8,915 nucleotides of DNA from Xanthobacteraceae bacterium. Its GTDB lineage: Bacteria > Pseudomonadota > Alphaproteobacteria > Rhizobiales > Xanthobacteraceae. Under the pieces are notes generated by a model. It did no database searches and was not told the DNA's origin. It saw only the letters and a list, made by a program, of their open reading frames with translations. Location: assembly GCA_030039655.1 (NCBI GenBank), contig JASHVC010000284.1, positions 1-8,915 on the forward strand, in the 5' to 3' direction. A program made the translations under genes and the position numbers. Of the stretch, positions 1 to 5,758 are shown piece after piece. Each line of letters opens with the position of its first letter. Position 1 is the stretch's first letter.

Positions 1-397
1 CGTGGACGTTCCCGCCTTCCACGAACCGTGGAAGTTCATCGAGACTATCGCGCTGTCTGTGTTCAACAAGAAGGTTACGACCTCGCTGCACTTCGGCTGG
101 CTGCGGCCGACCTTGCGGGTTCTTTATAACATCAACGATATGAAGGATAAGTCGTCGTACATCGAGGTCGGGGACAAGGTCAGCTACTGGTGCGAGCAGA
201 AGCTGTTCATCTTCGACGATACCTTGCAGCATATGTCGGTGAATGAGACCGACCAGCTGCGTTACTGCATGTTCGTCGATATCCTTCGTCCGTCTCCCTT
301 TCCGTGGATACTGCGCGCCCTCGTCGCGGTCGAAGGTTTTATCAGCCGAAAGCTGAAATTGATTGCTTTTAGCGGCTGGACTCTTGTCGAAAGGTAG
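1..397 (+). CDS. Aspartyl/asparaginyl beta-hydroxylase family dioxygenase, C-terminal part (5' cut by window edge)
   Basis: The reading frame is open from the left edge to a TAG at 395-397, so only about the last 131 residues are visible. The GTG at position 2 is probably an internal codon. The segment with YIEVGD near residue 53, then FIFDDTLQH (70-77) and DQLRYCMFVDILRP (84-97), matches the C-terminal half of the Asp/Asn beta-hydroxylase fold (LpxO/AspH type). In that family the distal His binds Fe(II) and an Arg ten residues later binds 2-oxoglutarate. Here H77 and R87 have exactly that spacing. The proximal metal-binding His is presumably upstream of the window. Family members hydroxylate Asp/Asn side chains or, for LpxO, the secondary acyl chain of lipid A; the substrate cannot be told from this fragment. 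The basic, moderately hydrophobic tail (residues 100-125) is compatible with membrane association. There is no evident functional tie to the pilus operon. Confidence 0.75.
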   Translation, partial: VDVPAFHEPWKFIETIALSVFNKKVTTSLHFGWLRPTLRVLYNINDMKDKSSYIEVGDKVSYWCEQKLFIFDDTLQHMSVNETDQLRYCMFVDILRPSPFPWILRALVAVEGFISRKLKLIAFSGWTLVER

Positions 398-401
398 GAT
401 C

Positions 402-422
402 CGCCGCCAGTCAGTCGCGGCG
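402..422. terminator. GC-rich stem-loop between two convergent genes (possible terminator)
   Basis: CGCCGC at 402-407 pairs perfectly with GCGGCG at 417-422 around a 9-nt loop. It lies 4 bp after the stop of the dioxygenase gene and 37 bp before the stop of the convergent CMD gene. The position suits a terminator, but no real T-run follows on either strand, so an intrinsic terminator is only a weak call. Confidence 0.3.
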
Positions 423-458
423 TTCCGTCAAGGCAAGGGGCGGGGCGCGGCCCGAGCG

Positions 459-1118
459 CTATTCCGCGGCGCGGCTGGCCGCGGCGACATCGCGGCGCGC
501 CCAGTAGTCCGCGCTCGCCTTCGACTGTGATGTAGCCTCCGCAGTCTCGAAGCCCGGCGCCATCGAAGCGTCGGCGCCCGCCATGATCTGATGATGTTCG
601 ATGCCGAGCGTGCGCAGCCAGCGCTGCTGGCCCATGGTGAGCGCGATAAAGTATCCGATCTCCACCAGTTCCGGCTCGGTGAAGAACTTTCGCAGGCGCG
701 CCCAGAATGCGTCGTCTACCGGCAGGTCCCAGGTGATCGCTTCCGCGTAAGAGAGGGCGGCCTTCTGCCGCTCGTCGTAGCGCGCCGATGACTCGAAGTT
801 GATCAGGTCGCGGTAATCGTCCTCGACCAAGCCCTGCGTCGCCGCCTTCATGGAACGCTGATTGCCGCAATACTCGCACTTCACCGAACGTGACACATAG
901 ACGCGGCACAGTTCCTTGACGTCGTGATCAGCGACGCCGTTCTTGAATACATCGCGCCAGGAATTGGCGAACGACCAGAACACGGCCGGCACATGGGCGC
1001 GGATCGCTTGACTCTCGGGACGCGGCGTGCCTTCGCGCGCGCAGCGTTGGAACTCGGCGATCATAGCGGGATCATTAACCGTCGTGGGATCGACGTAACT
1101 AATGCGCGGCTTGCCCAT
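459..1118 (-). CDS. Carboxymuconolactone decarboxylase / AhpD-like family protein
   Basis: Predicted 219-residue cytoplasmic protein. Start chosen: ATG at 1118 (minus strand), beginning MGKPRISYVDP, with a strong GGAGGAA Shine-Dalgarno 8 nt upstream. The frame stays open to an ATG at 1205, but that extension is basic and low-complexity and would swallow the ribosome site. The centre carries ELCRVYVSRSVKCEYC, ending in a CxxC at residues 81-84 with a Glu 12 residues before the first Cys. This is the E-x11-C signature of the CMD/AhpD alkylhydroperoxidase fold. The following helices (ERQKAALSYAEAITWD, then ELVEIGYFIALTMGQQRW) also fit the family. The His residues usual in AhpD (C-x-H-C-x3-H) are replaced by Tyr and Arg, so classical AhpD peroxidase activity is uncertain. 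Many such paralogues have no known substrate. The gene is transcribed away from the pilus operon and looks unrelated to it. The tail after about residue 190 is Ala/Ser-rich and probably disordered. Confidence 0.85.
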   Translation of the reverse strand: MGKPRISYVDPTTVNDPAMIAEFQRCAREGTPRPESQAIRAHVPAVFWSFANSWRDVFKNGVADHDVKELCRVYVSRSVKCEYCGNQRSMKAATQGLVEDDYRDLINFESSARYDERQKAALSYAEAITWDLPVDDAFWARLRKFFTEPELVEIGYFIALTMGQQRWLRTLGIEHHQIMAGADASMAPGFETAEATSQSKASADYWARRDVAAASRAAE

Positions 1119-1139
1119 TGAGCGGTTCCTCCGAACTGC

Positions 1140-1156
1140 GCCGCGACTGTCGCGGC
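1140..1156. repeat. 17-bp perfect palindrome upstream of the CMD gene
   Basis: GCCGCGAC (1140-1147) and GTCGCGGC (1149-1156) are exact reverse complements around a single T. In RNA this could fold as a 7-bp stem with a 3-nt loop. It ends 21 bp before the CMD start codon and just upstream of its Shine-Dalgarno. It could be an operator or a leader hairpin for that gene. Confidence 0.45.
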
Positions 1157-1166
1157 TTGTCCTTAA

Positions 1167-1176
1167 TAGTGCACTA
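1167..1176. promoter_or_regulatory. Palindrome TAGTGCACTA, candidate operator for the CMD gene
   Basis: A perfect 10-bp palindrome lies 48 bp upstream of the CMD start. On the minus strand it runs into TATTAA (1163-1168), a plausible -10-like hexamer, so a dimeric repressor could act here. The binding protein is unknown and the promoter assignment is inferred. Confidence 0.35.
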
Positions 1177-1205
1177 CCGCGTCTGTTAAAAGACTGTTCG
1201 TGCAA

Positions 1206-1225
1206 TTTGCCATGGCGCGCGCAAA
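1206..1225. repeat. Inverted repeat TTTGC-N10-GCAAA
   Basis: TTTGC (1206-1210) and GCAAA (1221-1225) are perfect 5-bp arms around a 10-nt GC-rich spacer. The 8-bp palindrome GCCATGGC (1209-1216) overlaps the left arm. Short arms of this kind arise by chance fairly often, so this is only a weak candidate site. Confidence 0.2.
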
Positions 1226-1319
1226 CGCGGCGGCTGCGAAAGCGCCCGTCACGGCGCAGTTAGTTGTCCATCGCTCGGTGGCGCGATTGCGACGGCTGAA
1301 AATTCGTAAAGGTTATCTC

Positions 1320-1364
1320 TTTGATTCAAACAAAGCGGTACACGCGACATAAAGAATACCGCTT
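1320..1364. promoter_or_regulatory. Paired inverted repeats upstream of cpaB (candidate operator/promoter zone)
   Basis: TTTGATTCAAA (1320-1330) is a near-perfect palindrome: TTTGA, one base, TCAAA. Immediately after it, AAGCGGTA (1333-1340) and TACCGCTT (1357-1364) form perfect 8-bp arms around an AT-rich 16-bp spacer, with arm centres 24 bp apart. The spacer contains the best -10-like sequence in front of the pilus operon. The element ends 116 bp before the cpaB start. Location and symmetry suggest a transcription-factor site controlling the operon. No regulator family is identified. Confidence 0.4.
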
Positions 1365-1480
1365 CAAGTAATCTTCAGCATAGGCCTAGAACGCGGCGTA
1401 GTTTCACTAATTTCATACCACCCGCGTACCACCCTGCCGGCGAGATAAGAATAATTTCGGCGTCCAGCAGAGGACAGGTC

Positions 1481-2359
1481 GTGCGCACCAGCACCGTGGT
1501 CATGATCGCCTTCGCAGTCGGCTTCGGACTGATTGCGGTATTTCTGGCGAACTCGTGGCTCAACAATCGAGCCGCCGAGCAAATGCGCAATTTGGAGGCG
1601 CAACAGAATGCAACGAACCCGGCGGCCACGATTGTCGTGGCCGCCCGGCCGTTGCGTTTCGGTGACGAACTGAGCTCCTTGTCGCTCCGGGAGATTCCCT
1701 GGCCGCCGCAATCGTTGCCACCTGGGGCGTTCCACAAGATCACCGAGCTGACCTCGGGCAGGCGCATTGTGCTCGCGCCGATCGACGTGAACGAGCCGAT
1801 CCTCGCTCCAAAGATCACCGGACCGGGCCAGCGCGCCACGTTGTCCGCGATGCTTACTGACGGCATGAAAGCGGTCACGATCCGCGTCGACGACGTGGCC
1901 GACGTCGGCGGTTTCATATTGCCGGGCGATCGGGTCGATGTCGTGTTGACGCAGCCGCGCGAAAGAAAGGGCCCGATCACCGACATAGTGTTACTGAACG
2001 TGCGCGTCCTCGGCGTGGATCAGTTGGCCGACCAGCGCGCCGACAAACCCTCGGTAGTCAAGGCGGTCACGCTTGAGGTCGATGAGATCGGCGGGCAGAA
2101 GCTGGCGCTCGCGTCGCGGGTTGGCACGCTGGCGCTGTTGCTGCGCAAGGCGGGCGACAAGAGTGATGACATCGGCCGGGAGCTGACGCAGCTCGATCTG
2201 ACCCACGACGTTGGCCCGACGGAGCATTCGCGCTTCATGACGATCCTCATCACGCGTCCGTCCAAGGACGGGACGTCGCGCGATGAGTACAGCGTTCCGA
2301 AGGAGGACATGGGTCCGCATGCGGCGCTGATGCCGGAACAAGAAGTTGCTCACAACTAA
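1481..2359 (+). CDS. cpaB: Flp pilus assembly protein CpaB (RcpC/CpaB family, SAF domain)
   Basis: A 292-residue protein, the usual size for CpaB. Start chosen: GTG at 1481, with AGAGGA (1468-1473) 7 nt upstream; an in-frame ATG at 1502 is possible but would cut the membrane segment. One N-terminal membrane anchor spans about residues 6-27, leaving the rest in the periplasm. A SAF domain follows (about 49-115: TIVVAARPLRFGDEL, then the glycine/arginine-containing SGRRIVLAPIDVNEPI). The RcpC region (about 120-225) contains MKAVTIRVDDVADVGGFILP and GDRVDVVLT, hallmarks of the family. SAF domains resemble those of FlgA and sialic-acid synthases and may bind peptidoglycan. CpaB is thought to stabilise or gate the CpaC secretin; that role comes from the family, not from this sequence. 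It is the first gene of the operon here, with no pilin or prepilin peptidase gene ahead of it. The C-terminal 40 residues are polar and likely flexible. Confidence 0.95.
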   Translation: MRTSTVVMIAFAVGFGLIAVFLANSWLNNRAAEQMRNLEAQQNATNPAATIVVAARPLRFGDELSSLSLREIPWPPQSLPPGAFHKITELTSGRRIVLAPIDVNEPILAPKITGPGQRATLSAMLTDGMKAVTIRVDDVADVGGFILPGDRVDVVLTQPRERKGPITDIVLLNVRVLGVDQLADQRADKPSVVKAVTLEVDEIGGQKLALASRVGTLALLLRKAGDKSDDIGRELTQLDLTHDVGPTEHSRFMTILITRPSKDGTSRDEYSVPKEDMGPHAALMPEQEVAHN

Positions 2360-2445
2360 AGCCAGAGGGGACGAAGGCCGCGAGGGCGGCACGAAGTGGA
2401 ATGGAAGGTTGTTTGGGGACGACTAACAGCGGCGGGGAGGCCGAT

Positions 2446-3990
2446 ATGAAGTGCCAGTACGAAGCTAGACACGGCATCGCAGGCGCAAGCCCGCGATATC
2501 ACGACAGGAGCACGAGTCTTCGAGCGTCTTTAAGGTGCGCAAGCGCTGCGCTTGCGGCGACATTGATCGCTGCGCTCGCGTTGGCGCCGGCCGCGGCGCA
2601 GGCTCAGGATCACATCGCCCTGGCGAATCCTGTACGCACCGCGATGGTGCAAGTGACGCTCGGAAAATCACAAGATGTCCGTACCGATCAGAGCTTTGCC
2701 GACGTCGTGATTGGCGACGCTACGGTTGCGGACGTCAACCTGCTGACCGATCGTTCGTTGTCCATTCTGGGCAAGAAGATCGGCACGACGCGGGTCACCG
2801 TCTACGGAACGGACAAGAAGCTGGTCGGCATCTTCGATATCCAAGTGTCGTTCGACGTAACGCAGCTGTCGAGCGAAATCGAGCGCGTTAGCGGCGGCGG
2901 CATCAAGGTGGCCTCGATCAATGGCCGCATCTTCCTGAGCGGCACGGCGCGGGACGCCGTCACCCTCGACAAGGCGGTGATGATCGCGCGCCAGTTCGCG
3001 CCCGATCCGATCAACACCGTGAAGGTGCTACAGCAGCAGCAGGTTCTACTGGAGGTGCGCTTCATCGAAGTGGACCGCACGGCAAGCCGCGAGCTCGGCT
3101 TTCAGTGGAACGCGTTTGGCGGCAGCAAGTCGACGGTCAATATTGGCGATCAGGCCGTTGCCACAGGTTCAAGTTCCGGAGTGACGCTGCCAGTCACGAC
3201 GGCAGCGACCGCCGCCGGCGTGCTCTCGGGCACGGCGCCGTTCGGGTTCGCGGTCGGTCAATTGTTGGGCAACTCACAGAACTCGCTGTCGCTCGCCATC
3301 AATGCGCTCGAGCAGAAGGGCCTCGCGCGCAGCCTAGCGGAACCCAATCTGGTGACGCTGTCGGGCGATAACGCGAGCTTCCTCGCCGGCGGGTCGATCC
3401 CGATCCCGCAGGTCAGCGCGACCGGTACACCCTCGTTCGCCTACCAGGACTACGGTGTCAGTCTCAATTTCACGCCCACCGTACTCAATGACGGCGTGAT
3501 CAATATGAACATCTCGCCGCAGGTCAGCGAGATCGATAACAGCGTGACCGTAACGATTGCGGGCGCGACGGTGCCGGGACTCACCAAGCGGCAGGCCTCG
3601 ACTACGCTCGAACTGCGTGATGGCCAGAGCTTCATGCTTGGCGGCCTGTTGCAGAACAACAGCTCTACCGCGCAGAGCCAGCTGCCGTGGGTCGGCAACC
3701 TGCCGGTGCTCGGCGCTCTGTTCCGCTCCAGCCAGTACCAGAAAAGCGAGACCGACCTGGTGATCGTAGTGACGCCGCACATCGTTCACCCGATGCGGCC
3801 GAGCGATGTCGTACACACGCCGTTCGACAACAGCCTGCCGGGCAACGACGTCGACTTCTTCCTGATGGGAAATGCCGAGGTCAGTCCGCAGCTGGCGCGG
3901 CTCGCCGCCGGCTCGCTCAACCGGCCGTATGTCGGCCACGTCCTCGACCTGCCGAAGAATGGAGGCGCCTATGTGTCCGTCAAAGACTAA
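2446..3990 (+). CDS. cpaC: Tad/Flp pilus outer-membrane secretin CpaC (RcpA)
   Basis: Predicted 514-residue secretin that forms the outer-membrane pore for the Flp pilus. The frame is open to an ATG at 2401, but ATG 2446 is preferred because GGGGAGG ends 5 nt before it. The signal peptide has an unusually long polar start (about 30 residues), then a hydrophobic Ala/Leu stretch (31-50) and a probable cleavage after AQA at residue 53. The pilus-formation N-terminal domain covers about 64-135 (QVTLGKSQDVRTDQSFADVV, ILGKKIGTTRVTVYG), followed by a BON-like segment (about 140-185: GGGIKVASINGRIFLSGTA). The secretin core covers about 200-450: VLLEVRFIEVDR, then LARSLAEPNLVTLSGDNASF, RQASTTLELRDGQSFMLGGL, LPWVGNLPVLGALFRS (413-428) and TDLVIVVTPHIV (436-447). 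All family landmarks are present and intact. The 3' end overlaps the next gene by 20 bp, which suggests translational coupling. Confidence 0.95.
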   Translation: MKCQYEARHGIAGASPRYHDRSTSLRASLRCASAALAATLIAALALAPAAAQAQDHIALANPVRTAMVQVTLGKSQDVRTDQSFADVVIGDATVADVNLLTDRSLSILGKKIGTTRVTVYGTDKKLVGIFDIQVSFDVTQLSSEIERVSGGGIKVASINGRIFLSGTARDAVTLDKAVMIARQFAPDPINTVKVLQQQQVLLEVRFIEVDRTASRELGFQWNAFGGSKSTVNIGDQAVATGSSSGVTLPVTTAATAAGVLSGTAPFGFAVGQLLGNSQNSLSLAINALEQKGLARSLAEPNLVTLSGDNASFLAGGSIPIPQVSATGTPSFAYQDYGVSLNFTPTVLNDGVINMNISPQVSEIDNSVTVTIAGATVPGLTKRQASTTLELRDGQSFMLGGLLQNNSSTAQSQLPWVGNLPVLGALFRSSQYQKSETDLVIVVTPHIVHPMRPSDVVHTPFDNSLPGNDVDFFLMGNAEVSPQLARLAAGSLNRPYVGHVLDLPKNGGAYVSVKD

Positions 3991-4432
3991 ACCGATGGGC
4001 CGCGTGATCGCGGCCGCCGTGGCCGCCGCAGCGATCGGCTCCATGCTCGGAGGCTGCTCCGATCTCTATACCGACCGGCGCGATACGGTTTCGCTAAGCG
4101 GAGGTGATGCGGTGGCCGCCAATCGGGTCGCCCAGATGGTCGATCCATGGCCGCCGCACAGCGGCAACACGAATATCGCGTTCAACGGCGAGCGAATGCA
4201 GCGGACGGTCGAGTGCTACCGCGATGACAGCGTCCTCCCGTCGCAAACGGTAATACAAAACGGGTCATCGACAACGACTGCGACGTCGACGTGCAGCAGA
4301 GAGCCGCGGCCGACCGCGCCCACCCCAGCGCCGCCGGCGACGAGCATCGGTACCGGAACCTCGACGACGACGACGACGGTTGTGCCTGAGCCGGGGGGAC
4401 GTTCAACAAGCACATCTACGACAACCCAGTGA
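3971..4432 (+). CDS. Small pilus-locus lipoprotein in the cpaD position
   Basis: Predicted 153-residue lipoprotein. Start chosen: ATG 3971 inside the cpaC end, with GGAGG (3961-3965) 5 nt upstream. The N-terminus is a lipoprotein signal peptide: a basic start, the Ala-rich stretch VIAAAVAAAAIGS, then lipobox LGGC with the lipidated Cys at residue 29. The mature part has a conserved-looking core, GGDAVAANRVAQMVDPWPP (44-62) then NIAFNGERMQRTVECYR (68-84), and a low-complexity Ser/Thr/Pro tail (about 99-153). The tail includes five Thr at 132-136 encoded by five identical ACG codons. Two further Cys (82, 108) could form a disulfide. The gene sits where CpaD, the lipoprotein partner of CpaC, normally lies, but is much shorter than the roughly 220-residue CpaD. 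Only the N-x2-A-x-MVD and YR stretches loosely recall the C-terminal end of CpaD. It may be a reduced CpaD or an unrelated replacement; it most likely helps place or stabilise the secretin. Confidence 0.8.
   Translation: MCPSKTKPMGRVIAAAVAAAAIGSMLGGCSDLYTDRRDTVSLSGGDAVAANRVAQMVDPWPPHSGNTNIAFNGERMQRTVECYRDDSVLPSQTVIQNGSSTTTATSTCSREPRPTAPTPAPPATSIGTGTSTTTTTVVPEPGGRSTSTSTTTQ
4362..4378 (+). repeat. Trinucleotide tract (ACG)5 inside the lipoprotein gene
   Basis: Five perfect ACG codons at 4364-4378 (preceded by CG from the TCG codon) encode Thr 132-136. The unit is three bases, so slippage would change the Thr number without breaking the frame. It sits in a wider degenerate ACG/TCG-rich stretch that encodes the Ser/Thr tail. 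Confidence 0.7.
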
Positions 4433-4433
4433 T

Positions 4434-4450
4434 GCCGGCGTCAGTCCGGC
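4434..4450. repeat. Short stem-loop between the lipoprotein gene and cpaE
   Basis: GCCGG (4434-4438) pairs with CCGGC (4446-4450) around a 7-nt loop, directly after the lipoprotein stop codon and 11 bp before the cpaE start. It lies where a ribosome site would be expected, and the cpaE start has no clear Shine-Dalgarno. The hairpin might tune cpaE translation, but a 5-bp stem is modest. Confidence 0.3.
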
Positions 4451-4461
4451 AAGCCTAACCG

Positions 4462-5685
4462 ATGCCCATTGGTCGAGACATAACTCCAGGAGTCCAGCCG
4501 CGTGTGGTCATTCTGACCGCGGACGAAGGATTCGAGGAGTCGGTGCGGGAGACGTTTAGCGCGGCCCCGCAAATCGGTCTCGAGGTCGTCAAGGGAAGGC
4601 TGTCTACCCGCGATCAAATCGATGTCGACGGCGCCACTGTGGTCGTCGCCGACATCGATGCCGGCGACGACGCCGAGCTGGAGGCGCTCGATCTTCTCAT
4701 CAACCGCATCGGCAGCTGGCCGCCGGTCGTTGCCGTCACCCAAAGCTTCGATGGGGGTGTGGCGCGCCGCCTCTTGCAGATGCGAGTAGCCGACTGTTTG
4801 GTCAAGCCGGTGACGCCCGCCGATCTGGTGCAAACGTGCGCGCGCGTGGCCAAGCCGCCGGCCAATCACGACGTGTCGGAGGCCCAGATCTTCACCTTTC
4901 TCCCGGCGGTCGGCGGCGCCGGCGTAACGACGCTTGCGGTGCAGACCGCTATTCTGCTGCTGAACAGCGGCGCCAATGGCAAGACGTCGACCTGTCTGGT
5001 CGATCTCGATTTTCAGCACGGTGCCTGCGCCGACTACCTCGACATCGAGCCGCGCCTGAACATCGGCGAGATCGAGCCGCGCCCGGAGCGGCTCGATCGG
5101 CAGTTGCTCGAAGTCATGATCTCGCAGCATCCGTCTGGGCTGTCGGTAGTGGCGGCGCCGAACCAGCCGGCGGAAATGCGATCCTTCGATCCGGACGTGG
5201 TCACCCGCATTCTCGACCTCGTCTCGTCGCACTTCGACTACGTGGTGTTCGACATGCCGCGCACGTGGTTCTCGTGGACCGACAGTGTGCTCCTCGGCTC
5301 CAACAAGCTGTTCATCGTCAGCGAAACCACGGTTCCGAGCCTGCGCCACGCCAAACAGCTCGTGGAGGCCATCCGCGAACGGCTCGGCGATGGCCCGCAC
5401 CCGCAGGTCATCATCAATCGGTTCGAAGCCAAGATGTTCTCGACCGGATTGCGCCGCAGCGACTTCGAACAGGCGCTCGGTGACGCTTTGGCCGGCACCA
5501 TCCCCAACAACTACGTGCTGGTCCGCGAGGCCATCGATCGCGGCGTTCCGCTGGAGGAAATCAAGCCTGGCAACAAGATCACGACGAGCCTGACAAAGCT
5601 GGTTCTACCGCAGGGCAGCGCCAAGCCGGCGAAAGAAAGCGCGGCGAGCGGCAAGAAACTCAGTCTGTCTTGGGCGCGATCGTAG
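4462..5685 (+). CDS. cpaE: Pilus assembly/localisation protein CpaE (TadZ-like, receiver-like domain plus ParA/MinD ATPase fold)
   Basis: A 407-residue cytoplasmic protein. Residues about 13-130 form a response-regulator receiver-like domain: acidic D21/E22 after the first strand, D64 in VVVADIDAG, T93 in VAVTQ and K115-P116 in LVKPVTP all fall at canonical receiver positions. Residues about 141-380 form a ParA/MinD-type domain: FLPAVGGAGVTTLAV (146-160) in the Walker A place, CLVDLDFQHGACADYLD (178-194) and VVFDMPRTWFSWTDS (261-275). The Walker A has Val where the P-loop Lys should be and Ala-Val before the glycines instead of the ParA Lys, a degeneracy known in CpaE/TadZ proteins. CpaE marks the site of pilus assembly and recruits other Tad proteins. 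Start: ATG 4462 has a weak ribosome site. A GTG at 4504 with AGGAG (4488-4492) 11 nt upstream is an alternative that would remove only 14 residues. The last 25 residues are Ala/Lys/Ser-rich and probably disordered. Confidence 0.93.
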   Translation: MPIGRDITPGVQPRVVILTADEGFEESVRETFSAAPQIGLEVVKGRLSTRDQIDVDGATVVVADIDAGDDAELEALDLLINRIGSWPPVVAVTQSFDGGVARRLLQMRVADCLVKPVTPADLVQTCARVAKPPANHDVSEAQIFTFLPAVGGAGVTTLAVQTAILLLNSGANGKTSTCLVDLDFQHGACADYLDIEPRLNIGEIEPRPERLDRQLLEVMISQHPSGLSVVAAPNQPAEMRSFDPDVVTRILDLVSSHFDYVVFDMPRTWFSWTDSVLLGSNKLFIVSETTVPSLRHAKQLVEAIRERLGDGPHPQVIINRFEAKMFSTGLRRSDFEQALGDALAGTIPNNYVLVREAIDRGVPLEEIKPGNKITTSLTKLVLPQGSAKPAKESAASGKKLSLSWARS

Positions 5686-5714
5686 GTTGGGTGCGGTCGT
5701 AGCGTTGCGCGTTT

Positions 5715-5730
5715 CGCCGGCAGTGCCGGT
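5715..5730. repeat. Tight hairpin in the cpaE-cpaF gap
   Basis: CCGGC (5717-5721) and GCCGG (5725-5729) form perfect arms around a 3-nt AGT loop, extendable by a G-U pair (5716/5730). The 73-bp gap also holds a near-direct repeat, GCGATCGTAG (5676-5685) and GCGGTCGTAG (5693-5702). No T-run follows, so this is not a terminator on sequence grounds. It could be an mRNA stability or processing element. Confidence 0.3.
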
Positions 5731-5758
5731 AACTTGAAGAGCGTTAAAGGGCATCGAT

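Larger units (their letters stand above)
1119..1480. promoter_or_regulatory. Divergent intergenic region between the CMD gene and the pilus operon
   Basis: These 362 bp hold no convincing gene. The interval from about 1290 to 1400 is clearly richer in A+T than the flanking genes. Several inverted repeats lie here (listed separately): two near the CMD gene start and two before cpaB. Both genes should initiate in this segment because they are divergent and each has a good ribosome site at its edge. A candidate plus-strand -35-like TTGATT (1321-1326) is followed by AT-rich GACATAAAGAAT (1346-1357), but the spacing is long (about 19 bp) and the match poor, so exact promoter elements are not assigned. 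Confidence 0.6.

Noticed and set aside
262..909. Minus-strand open frame of 215 codons overlapping the CMD gene
   Set aside because: Runs in another frame through the CMD gene and into the dioxygenase gene; composition is Arg/Gly-rich, with no domain.
1119..1205. N-terminal extension of the CMD protein to an ATG at 1205
   Set aside because: ATG 1118 has a strong GGAGGAA site at ideal spacing, and the extension would encode a basic, non-conserved-looking 29-residue tail through the palindromes.
1278..1292. Sigma-54 promoter-like TGGC...TTGC
   Set aside because: The GG and GC elements are too close together (7 bp instead of 10), so it cannot work as a -24/-12 promoter.
1321..1334. FNR/FixK-type box starting TTGAT
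   Set aside because: The second half-site reads ACAAA against ATCAA, only three of five matches.
1119..1480. CtrA box (TTAA-N7-TTAA) in the pilus promoter
   Set aside because: TTAA occurs at 1163-1166 and 1186-1189, but 19 bp apart rather than 7, and no other pair fits.
3334..4044. Minus-strand open frame of 236 codons opposite the cpaC 3' half
   Set aside because: Shadow of the secretin domain; the protein has no motif, and the plus-strand gene is certain.
4441..5400. Long minus-strand open frame (319 codons) opposite cpaE
   Set aside because: It is the reverse shadow of a clear cpaE gene in high-G+C DNA. Its product is Arg/His/Asp-rich with no recognisable domain and no convincing ribosome site.
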